DNA of 64,000 nucleotides from Aliigemmobacter aestuarii (lineage in GTDB: Bacteria; Pseudomonadota; Alphaproteobacteria; Rhodobacterales; Rhodobacteraceae): assembly GCF_004799285.1 (NCBI RefSeq), contig NZ_SSND01000001.1:1116001-1180000 (forward strand), written 5' to 3'. The notes beneath the pieces were generated by a model, which searched no databases, was not told where the DNA came from, and saw only the letters and a program-made list of their open reading frames with translations. The position numbers and the translations under genes were made by a program. This document shows positions 34,367-42,002 of this stretch, piece by piece. Numbering within the stretch: position 1 is the stretch's first letter; each line of letters opens with the position of its first letter.

Positions 34367-35281
34367 ATGGACAACTGGGACGAGATCCGAACCGCGTTTC
34401 AGGTTGCCCGGATCGGCACGGTTTCCGGCGCGGCCGAGGTTCTGGGCGTGCATCACGCCACCGTCATCCGCCATATCGACGCGCTGGAAAAGCGGCTTGG
34501 CGCGCGTCTGTTCCAGCGCCATCCCCGGGGCTATACCCCGACCGAGGCGGGGCGCGACCTGCTGGCGGTGGCCCAGGCGACCGAGGAACAGTTCGGCCAG
34601 CTGGCCAGCCGGATCAAGGGTCAGGGCGAAACCGTGACCGGCGAACTGGTCGTCACCGCGATCGAGGGCATCGCCGATCTTCTGGTGCCGATCATGTCCA
34701 GCTTCCAGGCGGCCCATCCCGGCCTGATCCTGCGCTTCCTGACCGACATGCGGCTGTTCCGGCTCGACTATGGCGAGGCGCATGTGGCGATCCGCGCGGG
34801 CCAGGTGCCGGAAGAGCCTGACAATGTGGTGCAGCCGCTGATGGTTCTGGAAATGGCACCCTATGCCGCACGCAGCTATGCGGCGGCCCACGGCCTGCCT
34901 GAAACCGAGGCCGAATTCGCGCGGCACAGCTTCATTTCCGCCGAAGGCGCCGAAATGCGCGCACCCTATTCCCGCTGGCTGGCCGAGACGGTTCCCGCGG
35001 ACCGGATCATCTTCCGCTCAACCGAACGGGCGGCGATCGAACAGGCGCTGCACGACGGGCTGGGGATCGGGTTCCTGCCGGTCTACCGCGGGCGCCGGTC
35101 GCCCGACCTGATCCAGGTTCTGCCGCCGCGGACCGAATGGACACCGCCCCTGTGGCTGGTCACGCATGTCGACCTGCACCGCACGCTGAAGGTGCGCAGC
35201 TTCGTGGCGCATCTGAAGGCTGCGGTGAAGAAGGGCTGGATGGACGCGGACACGGACGCCGGAACCGCATCGGACAGCTGA
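34367..35281 (+). CDS. LysR-family transcriptional regulator
   Basis: 304 residues. The N-terminal winged HTH (5-64) has VSGAAEVLGVHHATVIRHIDAL and LFQRHPRGYTPTEAG; the substrate-binding domain follows (about 92-295). It starts at 34367 (MDNWDEI) after AGGAGG. Its stop overlaps the start of the EamA transporter by 1 bp (TGATG), so regulator and exporter are coupled; the transporter is a likely target. Confidence 0.9.
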   Translation: MDNWDEIRTAFQVARIGTVSGAAEVLGVHHATVIRHIDALEKRLGARLFQRHPRGYTPTEAGRDLLAVAQATEEQFGQLASRIKGQGETVTGELVVTAIEGIADLLVPIMSSFQAAHPGLILRFLTDMRLFRLDYGEAHVAIRAGQVPEEPDNVVQPLMVLEMAPYAARSYAAAHGLPETEAEFARHSFISAEGAEMRAPYSRWLAETVPADRIIFRSTERAAIEQALHDGLGIGFLPVYRGRRSPDLIQVLPPRTEWTPPLWLVTHVDLHRTLKVRSFVAHLKAAVKKGWMDADTDAGTASDS

Positions 35282-36192
35282 TGAACCTGCCCGCGGGATT
35301 GACCGAGCCCTTGAAGGGCCATCTGGCGATGCTGGCCTTTTCGGCGCTGGTGGCGGGGTCGTTCTCGCTTGGCACGATGGCGGCCCCGCATATCGACCCC
35401 GGCGCGCTGACGGTCGTGCGGTTCCTTGTGGCGGGGCTGATCGTGGGGGCGGTGGCCTTGGCCACCACGGGCCTGCCGCGCAGCGCCGCGCGCGCGCCCT
35501 GGCGCTATTTCGTCCTCGGCGGGCTTCTGGCCAGCTATTTCGTCCTGATGTTCGAAGGGCTGAAGACCGCGCCCGCGATTTCCGCCTCGGCCGTCTTCAC
35601 GCTGACCCCGATGATGGCGGCGGGCTTCGGCTGGCTGGTGCTGCGGCAGGTCACGACGCCGCGCATGGCACTGGCACTGGCGATCGGCGCGGGGGGCGCG
35701 ATCTGGGTGATCTTCCGCGCCGACTGGGCAGCCGTTCTCAGGATGGAGATCGGCCGTGGCGAGGTGACCTATTTCTGGGGCTGCGTGGCCCATGCGCTTT
35801 ATGCGCCGATGGTGCGCAGGCTGAACCGGGGGGAACCGGCGGTGGTCTTCACCTTCGGGATGATGGTGGCGGGGTTCCTGCTGCTCTGCCTGTGGTCGGG
35901 GCGGGCCGTGCTGGAGACCGACTGGGGCGCCCTGCCCGGCATTGTCTGGATCACGCTGGCCTATGTGGCCATCGCGGCCAGCGCGGCGACCTTCGTCCTT
36001 CTGCAATACGCCACGCTGCGGCTGCCGTCGGCCAAGGTCATGGCCTATACCTATCTTACGCCAAGCTGGGTGATCCTGTGGGAAATCGCCCTTGGCCACG
36101 GCGCCCCGCCCGCGCTGGTCGTCGTGGGGGTGATGATGACGGCCGCGGCGCTGGTCCTCTTGTTGAAGGACGAGACGCCCGCCCGGGCCTGA
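35281..36192 (+). CDS. EamA/DMT-family transporter
   Basis: 303 residues with about ten transmembrane helices in two EamA repeats (about 15-145 and 165-298). Such carriers export metabolites or amino acids; the substrate is not deducible. Coupled to the LysR gene by TGATG. It is convergent with the LuxR-type gene, with about 100 bp between. Confidence 0.88.
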   Translation: MNLPAGLTEPLKGHLAMLAFSALVAGSFSLGTMAAPHIDPGALTVVRFLVAGLIVGAVALATTGLPRSAARAPWRYFVLGGLLASYFVLMFEGLKTAPAISASAVFTLTPMMAAGFGWLVLRQVTTPRMALALAIGAGGAIWVIFRADWAAVLRMEIGRGEVTYFWGCVAHALYAPMVRRLNRGEPAVVFTFGMMVAGFLLLCLWSGRAVLETDWGALPGIVWITLAYVAIAASAATFVLLQYATLRLPSAKVMAYTYLTPSWVILWEIALGHGAPPALVVVGVMMTAAALVLLLKDETPARA

Positions 36193-36294
36193 CCGGATCC
36201 GCGCAAGGGGCCGGCCTCCCGGCTGCGGGCTTCCCCGCGCCACGGGCGGCGCGAGGCATCAGGCACAGGCGCGGCTGACGGGCTGACGCGGCCT

Positions 36295-37086
36295 TCAGAT
36301 CCGCCCGAGGGTCTGGATGAATTTCGAGAACAGCTCGCCCTGCGAACTGATCCGCAGTTTCGCATAGATGTTGCGCCGGTGAATCCGCACGGTTCCGGGC
36401 GATATGCCGAGGATCCGGCCCACCGCCTCGGCGGAATGGCCTTTCAGCGTATGTTCCACGATCTCGCGTTCGCGCGGGGTCAGAAGGCCTTCGCCGAAGG
36501 TGTGGAAGGACTGTTCGATCTCGGTTTCCATCGCATGGCCAGCCCGGCCGCCCGACGGTGACAGGAACCGGTCCGACAGGTCGGCCCAATGGCGCCGCAC
36601 ACAGGCCTCGACCACCGGCCTGATCTGCGTCAGCGCCCGCATGTCGCGGTTTGAAAAGGGTTTTTCGTCGCGCATCAGGGACCAGACCACCGTCGCATCG
36701 CCCGGCATGTCGATGAAATACCCGATCTCTTCGGCCAGCCCCGTCTGGATATAGTAATTGCGGAAGTATTCGCCCTGATAGAACCGGTCCGGCGCCAGTT
36801 CGCGGATCCGGTAAAGCCCGACCGGCACCGGGCGCGTCGCCGCCAGATAGAACGGGTCCAGAAGGTAAGGGCCTTCCTGATAGTCGGTCACGAAGATGCG
36901 GCGTTTCGAGGCCGGGAAATCATCGTAAAGGTCGAATGGCCGCGCCGCGCCGCGATAGCCGAAGACCACCGTGTAGGTGTAGGGCGCCACCGCCCGCAGC
37001 AGGCCGGCCAGCGCGGCCGGAAAGCGTTCGTCGCCGATCGCGGCGATGGCCGCGCCGATCAAGGGAAACAGGTCCGCCCCGCTCAT
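36295..37086 (-). CDS. LuxR-type HTH transcriptional regulator
   Basis: 263 residues. The C-terminal LuxR HTH (about 198-255) has LTPREREIVEHTLKGHS, then AEAVGRILGISPGTVRIHRRNIYAKL. The N-terminal 190 residues (VVFGYRGAARPFDLYDD onward) do not show the acyl-homoserine-lactone residues, so the signal is unknown. The frame is open far upstream to 38385, but the ATG at 37086 is the sensible start (37107 is the alternative). It is divergent from the ABC importer operon, which it probably regulates (inference). Confidence 0.85.
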   Translation of the reverse strand: MSGADLFPLIGAAIAAIGDERFPAALAGLLRAVAPYTYTVVFGYRGAARPFDLYDDFPASKRRIFVTDYQEGPYLLDPFYLAATRPVPVGLYRIRELAPDRFYQGEYFRNYYIQTGLAEEIGYFIDMPGDATVVWSLMRDEKPFSNRDMRALTQIRPVVEACVRRHWADLSDRFLSPSGGRAGHAMETEIEQSFHTFGEGLLTPREREIVEHTLKGHSAEAVGRILGISPGTVRIHRRNIYAKLRISSQGELFSKFIQTLGRI

Positions 37087-37107
37087 GCCCGCCCTATCCT
37101 TCCGCAT

Positions 37108-37129
37108 GATATGCAATTTGTGGTATATA
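37108..37129. promoter_or_regulatory. AT-rich imperfect palindrome, luxR-type gene / ABC operon
   Basis: ATATGC and GTATAT near 37110-37129 form an imperfect inverted repeat in the only AT-rich part of the 99-bp divergent gap. There is no good -35 box on either strand, so an activator site is plausible. A short GCAT/ATGC repeat also occurs just before the ABC gene start. Confidence 0.3.
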
Positions 37130-37185
37130 CAGCGAACCGCGCCCTTTTTACGCTGATGGTCGAAATCAAGCATATAAGATGCGAG

Positions 37186-38313
37186 ATGAAAAGCGACCAG
37201 ACCAACACCGAGACAGCACCGGACACGCCGATCGCCGAGTTCCGCAATGCGACCAAGACATTTGGCGACGTGGTGGCGGCGAACGACCTGAACCTGTCGA
37301 TCCGGCGGGGTGAATTCCTGTCCTTCCTCGGCCCGTCTGGGTGCGGCAAGACCACCGCGTTGCGCATGCTGGCAGGGTTCGAGGCCCCCACGCGGGGCGA
37401 CATCCTGCTGGACGGCCAGCGGGTGAACGACCTGCCGCCGCACCGCAGGCCGGTGAACATGGTGTTCCAGCACTATGCGCTGTTCCCGCATCTGACGGTG
37501 GCCGAAAACATCTCGTACGGGTTGCGGCAGCAACGCCCGCGCCCGTCCGCGCCCGAGATCGCGAAGGCGGTGGACCGCGCGCTTGAGACCGTACGCCTGC
37601 CCGGCTTCGGCCCGCGCCGGATCTGGGAAATGTCGGGCGGCCAGCAGCAACGCGTGGCGCTGGCGCGCGCGATCATCAACCAGCCGAAGCTTCTGCTTCT
37701 GGACGAACCGATGGCTGCGCTGGACAAGAAGCTGCGCCGCGACATGCAGATCGAATTGCAGACCCTTCAGCGCAGCCTGGGGATCACCTTCGTCCTGGTC
37801 ACGCACGATCAGGAAGAAGCCCTGTCGATGTCCGACCGCATCTGCATCATGCGGGGCGGACGGATCGTGCAGGTGGGGCGTCCACGCGACCTGTATGACC
37901 GGCCGATCAATCGCTATGTCGCCGATTTCGTGGGGAAATCGAACTTTTTCGCCGGTCGGGTCACGGAACGGTCGGGCGGCGCCGCGGCCCTGACCACCGC
38001 ATCGGGCCGCCTGATCGCCGGCAGCGCGACATCCGACATCGCGACCGGGCAGGCCGCCACCGCCAGCCTGCGCCCCGAACAGATCGCCCTGCGCCGGACC
38101 TCGACAGGGGACACGGGCGAGGTGCGGGTGACGGTCGTCAACCGCATCTTCCTTGGCGAACACACCGAATATCTGGTGACGAGTGACGACCTTGGCGAAT
38201 TCCTCGTGCTGGTGTCGCGCCAGGCCGAGGCGACCGAGGGCGGGTTTGAACCGGGCGATACGGCGCATGCCTCGTGGCAGGCGGGAACCGCGCTGATCCT
38301 TGGTGAGGATTGA
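37186..38313 (+). CDS. Spermidine/putrescine-type ABC transporter ATP-binding protein
   Basis: 375 residues. Walker A GPSGCGKTT (49-57), the Q-loop FQHYALFPHLTV, signature MSGGQQQRVA, Walker B LLLLDEP and switch VTHDQEEAL are all intact. The C-terminal TOBE domain (about 275-370) is like PotA. It starts at 37186 (MKSDQTNTE); the ribosome site is weak, and 37156 is an alternative. It leads a five-gene operon: ATPase, binding protein, two permeases, SDR. Confidence 0.92.
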   Translation: MKSDQTNTETAPDTPIAEFRNATKTFGDVVAANDLNLSIRRGEFLSFLGPSGCGKTTALRMLAGFEAPTRGDILLDGQRVNDLPPHRRPVNMVFQHYALFPHLTVAENISYGLRQQRPRPSAPEIAKAVDRALETVRLPGFGPRRIWEMSGGQQQRVALARAIINQPKLLLLDEPMAALDKKLRRDMQIELQTLQRSLGITFVLVTHDQEEALSMSDRICIMRGGRIVQVGRPRDLYDRPINRYVADFVGKSNFFAGRVTERSGGAAALTTASGRLIAGSATSDIATGQAATASLRPEQIALRRTSTGDTGEVRVTVVNRIFLGEHTEYLVTSDDLGEFLVLVSRQAEATEGGFEPGDTAHASWQAGTALILGED

Positions 38314-38344
38314 ACGGCAACAAGAACCAACTGGGAGACTGAAC

Positions 38345-39505
38345 ATGACGGACCGGAATGACTTCATCTCGCGCGAAAAATTCATGGCCGAACTCTGGCG
38401 CTACAAGAAGGGGTCGGTGACGCGCCGGCATTTCCTGGGCGTGACCGGTCTTGGCCTGGCGACCACGGTTCTGGGCGCGGCGATGCCGGGATTGCGCGGC
38501 GCGGCGCGGGCACAGGGCAGCATCGGCGACCGCGTGGTAGTGGCCAGCTGGCCGAACTATCACGATCCGGCGAATTTCGAGGCCTTCACCGCCGAAACCG
38601 GCGCTGCGGTCGATCTGAACGTCTTCGGATCGAACGAGGAAATGCTGGCCAAGCTGCAGGCCGGCGGTTCGGGCTGGGACGTGTTCGTGCCGACGAACTA
38701 CACGATCACCACCTATGTGGAAGAAGACCTGATCGAACCGCTCGACCTGACCAAGCTGCCGAACTACGACCCGGCCAGCTTCGACGCGCGCTTCGCCGAT
38801 GCGGGCACGGTCAACGGCACCGTCTATGCCGTGCCGCGCAACTACGGCACGACCGGCTTTGTGGTGAACACGAACAACCTGGGCGGCCTGCCGAAACCCA
38901 CCACCTGGAAGGAATTCTGGGACATGACCAAGGCCGAGTTCTCGGGCCGGACCATGGTGCATGACTATCAGCTGACGACGATCGGCAACGCGCTGAAATA
39001 CTACGGCTATTCGTTCAATTCGATCGACCCGGCCGAACTGGCCGAGGCCGAGAAGCTGCTGCTTGAAGCCAAGCCGCATCTTTTCGCCATCACCTCGGAC
39101 TATCAGCCCTCGATGCGGTCGGGCGATGCCTGGATGTCGATCGCCTGGACGGGCGACGGCCTCCAACTGCACCGCGACATGCCGGAAATCGACTATGTGC
39201 TGGGCAAGGAAGGTGGCGAATTGTGGAGCGACTTCTTCGCCATTCCGAAGGGCGCCCCGCACCGCGACGCGGCCTATGCGCTGATCAACTATCTGCTGGC
39301 GCCCGAAGTGAACGCCAAGGAGGTCATGTTCCACGGCTATCCCGTGGCGGATGCGCGGGTGAACGCGATCCTGCCGGCCGAGATGCTGAACGATCCGATC
39401 ATGTATCCGGCGGCAGACCTGCTGAACGCGCTGGAATTCGGCGCGGCGGTGACGCTGACCGATCCGAACCGGGCCGAGCTGATGGCCCGCTTCAAGTCGG
39501 CGTAA
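38345..39505 (+). CDS. Periplasmic binding protein of spermidine/putrescine-type importer
   Basis: 386 residues. A twin-arginine signal is visible: R27-R28 in VTRRHFLGVTGLG, followed by a hydrophobic stretch and an AARAQ cleavage site near residue 57, so it is probably exported folded by Tat. The rest is a PotD/PotF-like fold (VVVASWPNYHDPANFEAF; DVFVPTNYTI). Polyamines are the family substrate, but aromatic and other cations are known for relatives. Its ATG is 31 bp after the ATPase gene. Confidence 0.9.
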   Translation: MTDRNDFISREKFMAELWRYKKGSVTRRHFLGVTGLGLATTVLGAAMPGLRGAARAQGSIGDRVVVASWPNYHDPANFEAFTAETGAAVDLNVFGSNEEMLAKLQAGGSGWDVFVPTNYTITTYVEEDLIEPLDLTKLPNYDPASFDARFADAGTVNGTVYAVPRNYGTTGFVVNTNNLGGLPKPTTWKEFWDMTKAEFSGRTMVHDYQLTTIGNALKYYGYSFNSIDPAELAEAEKLLLEAKPHLFAITSDYQPSMRSGDAWMSIAWTGDGLQLHRDMPEIDYVLGKEGGELWSDFFAIPKGAPHRDAAYALINYLLAPEVNAKEVMFHGYPVADARVNAILPAEMLNDPIMYPAADLLNALEFGAAVTLTDPNRAELMARFKSA

Positions 39506-39509
39506 GGCG

Positions 39510-40364
39510 ATGAAGCGGCGGGACCTGCGGACATGGCTGTTCCTCGCGCCGGCAGGCGCGTGGTTCCTGTGCATGCTGGTCCTGCCGCTGATCGTGGTCT
39601 TCGTCTTTTCCTTCGGTGAACGCGGGTCTGCGGGCGGCTATGTGCCCGCCTTCACCTTCGACAATTTCCTGAACCTCGGGGCACGGTGGGCGGCGTTCAA
39701 GAACACGCTGATCCTTGCGCCCATCGGCACCTTCGTGTGCCTGCTGATCGCCTATCCCCTGGCCTATTTCCTGGCGCTTCGGACGTCCGAGAAGTGGCGG
39801 ACGTTGCTGCTGATCCTGGTGATCGTGCCATTCTGGACCTCGATCCTGATCCGCAGCTATGCCTGGATCTACCTGCTGGGCGGCCAGGGCATCCCGTCGC
39901 TGCTGAACGCCCTTGGCCTGGGCAACCCGCGCCTGATCAACACCCCCTTCGCGGTGCTGGTAGGCATCGTCTATGGCTATCTGCCGCTGATGGTCTTTCC
40001 GATCTATGTGGCGCTTGAACGGCTCGACAAGCGCCTGCTGGAGGCCTCGGCCGATCTGGGCAGCCCGCCCTGGCGCAGTTTCGTGCAGGTGACATTGCCG
40101 ATGTCGATGGCCGGGGTGGCGACCGGCTGCATGCTGGTCTTCATCCTGCTGATGGGCGAATTCCTGATCCCGGCGATGCTGGGCGGGGGGAAGGTGTTCT
40201 TCATCGGCAACGCGCTGGTCGATCTGTTCCTGCAATCGCGCAACTGGGCCTTCGGGTCCGCCGTCGCGGTGGCGCTGGTGCTGATCATGCTGGTCACCGT
40301 GACCGCCTACATGCGGGCCGTGCGCCGCTGGTCCGGCGGGCGCGACGATGTTTCGCTGATGTGA
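39510..40364 (+). CDS. ABC permease, PotB-like
   Basis: 284 residues with six helices. The EAA loop that docks on the ATPase is LLEASADLGSPPWRSF (near residues 178-193). Four bases separate it from the binding-protein stop. Confidence 0.92.
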   Translation: MKRRDLRTWLFLAPAGAWFLCMLVLPLIVVFVFSFGERGSAGGYVPAFTFDNFLNLGARWAAFKNTLILAPIGTFVCLLIAYPLAYFLALRTSEKWRTLLLILVIVPFWTSILIRSYAWIYLLGGQGIPSLLNALGLGNPRLINTPFAVLVGIVYGYLPLMVFPIYVALERLDKRLLEASADLGSPPWRSFVQVTLPMSMAGVATGCMLVFILLMGEFLIPAMLGGGKVFFIGNALVDLFLQSRNWAFGSAVAVALVLIMLVTVTAYMRAVRRWSGGRDDVSLM

Positions 40365-40371
40365 GGGCGCG

Positions 40372-41187
40372 ATGCGGATCTATGCCCTGGCCGTCTACCT
40401 GTTCCTCTACATCCCGATCGGGATCATCGCGCTGTTCAGCTTCAACGCGGGGCGCCATGCCTCGCAGTTCCAGGGCTTTTCGACCCAGTGGTACGGCAAG
40501 GCGCTGGCCAATCCGTTCGTGATGGACGCGTTGCAGACAAGCCTGATCGTGGCGTTGTCCTCGGCCGTGCTGGCCACCACCTTCGGCACAATGGCCGCGC
40601 TGTCGCTGCAATCGGTGAAGGGGCGGCTGCGCGTGGTGTTCGACGCGCTGATCTACATCGCGGTGATGGTGCCCGGCATCGTGATCGGCATCGCCACGCT
40701 GATCGCGCTCGTCACCGTGTTCGACTGGCTCAACCCCGTTCTTGCCGCGCTCTGGCCGGTGGCCGAGGCCGCGCCGAAACTGTCCCTGGGCTACGGGTCT
40801 CTGATCGCCGCGCACGGGCTGTTTTCGATGGCGCTGGTCATCATCATCGTCCGGGCGCGGATCGCGGGCATGGATCGCAGCCTGATCGAGGCCTCGGCCG
40901 ATCTGGGCGCGACTCCCTTGGGAACCTTCCGGCAGGTGACGCTGCCGCAGATCTTCCCCGGCATCCTGGCGGGGTTCCTGTTGTCCTTCACCTTCAGCTT
41001 CGACGACTTCATCATCGCCTTCTTCGTGGCCGGATCGCAGACAACCCTGCCGATCTATGTCTTTTCCTCCATCCGCCGGGGCGTCACCCCCGAGATCAAC
41101 GCCATCGGCACGATGGTGCTGGGGGTGTCCCTTGTCCTGCTCATCGCGGCGCAGGCCATCCTGCAACGCGGGCGCAGGCGCGGCTGA
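40372..41187 (+). CDS. ABC permease, PotC-like
   Basis: 271 residues with six helices. EAA loop LIEASADLGATPLGTF (near 172-187) and the downstream FTFSFDDFIIAFFVAG segment are typical of PotC. It pairs with the preceding permease to form the channel. Seven bases separate the two genes. Confidence 0.92.
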   Translation: MRIYALAVYLFLYIPIGIIALFSFNAGRHASQFQGFSTQWYGKALANPFVMDALQTSLIVALSSAVLATTFGTMAALSLQSVKGRLRVVFDALIYIAVMVPGIVIGIATLIALVTVFDWLNPVLAALWPVAEAAPKLSLGYGSLIAAHGLFSMALVIIIVRARIAGMDRSLIEASADLGATPLGTFRQVTLPQIFPGILAGFLLSFTFSFDDFIIAFFVAGSQTTLPIYVFSSIRRGVTPEINAIGTMVLGVSLVLLIAAQAILQRGRRRG

Positions 41188-41204
41188 CCGTCAGGGAGAA
41201 TACC

Positions 41205-41963
41205 ATGCTCTTGCAAGACCGTGTGGCCTTCGTGACCGGAGCCGGCTCGGGCATCGGCCGCGCCGGGGCGCTGGCGCTGGCCGCGGAAGGCGCGCTGGTC
41301 ATCGTCACCGATCTTGACGAAACCCGCGCCGCCGCCGTCGCAGGCGATATCGCGGCACAGGGCGGGCAGGCCGAAGCGTCCGGCCTTGATGTCACCGACG
41401 ATGCGGCGCTGTCAGAGGCGATCACAGGTGCGGCGGCACGGCACGGGCGGCTGGATATCCTGCATTCGCACGCGGGCATCCAGATTCCCGGACCGCTGGA
41501 AGGGGTGACGCCGGAACAGATGGATGCGTCCTGGCGGCTGAATGTGCGGTCGCATTTCGTGGCCGCGCGGGCGGCCATGCCCCTGATGAAGGCGCAGGGG
41601 CGCGGGTCGATCATCATCACCTCGTCGAATTCCGGCGTGCAGTACGACCGCGAGATGATCGCCTATGCCACGACAAAGCACGCGGTCATCGCGATGACCC
41701 GTCAGATCGCGGTGGACTATGCCCGATTCAACGTGCGCTGCAACGCGCTGTGCCCCGGCTTCATCGACACGCCCTTCAACGACGGGTTCGAACGCCAGAT
41801 GGGTGGGCGAAAGGCGCTGGAACGCTATGTCGCGCAATCCATCCCGATGGGCCGCTGGGGCACACCCGAGGAAATCGCGCATGGCATCGTCTTTCTTGCG
41901 TCCGACCAGTCGGCCTTCATGACCGGGCACGCGCTGGTGATCGACGGGGCGGAATGTCTGTGA
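41205..41963 (+). CDS. Short-chain dehydrogenase/reductase attached to the importer
   Basis: 252 residues. The nucleotide-binding TGAGSGIG motif is at 11-18, and the catalytic Ser-Tyr-Lys is in SSNSG and YATTK. The structural NNAG motif is replaced by SHAG (HSHAGIQIPG), which is unusual and may affect activity. AGGGAG precedes the ATG, 17 bp after the permease stop, so it is in the importer operon and may act on the imported compound (inference). Confidence 0.88.
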   Translation: MLLQDRVAFVTGAGSGIGRAGALALAAEGALVIVTDLDETRAAAVAGDIAAQGGQAEASGLDVTDDAALSEAITGAAARHGRLDILHSHAGIQIPGPLEGVTPEQMDASWRLNVRSHFVAARAAMPLMKAQGRGSIIITSSNSGVQYDREMIAYATTKHAVIAMTRQIAVDYARFNVRCNALCPGFIDTPFNDGFERQMGGRKALERYVAQSIPMGRWGTPEEIAHGIVFLASDQSAFMTGHALVIDGAECL

Positions 41964-42002
41964 CCGGGAGGCGTGCCTGCGCGCGGGCCGGGGCGCGCGC
42001 GG

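Noticed and set aside
38138-39574. 478-codon minus-strand open frame
   Set aside because: Antisense to the periplasmic binding protein gene, whose family match is clear.
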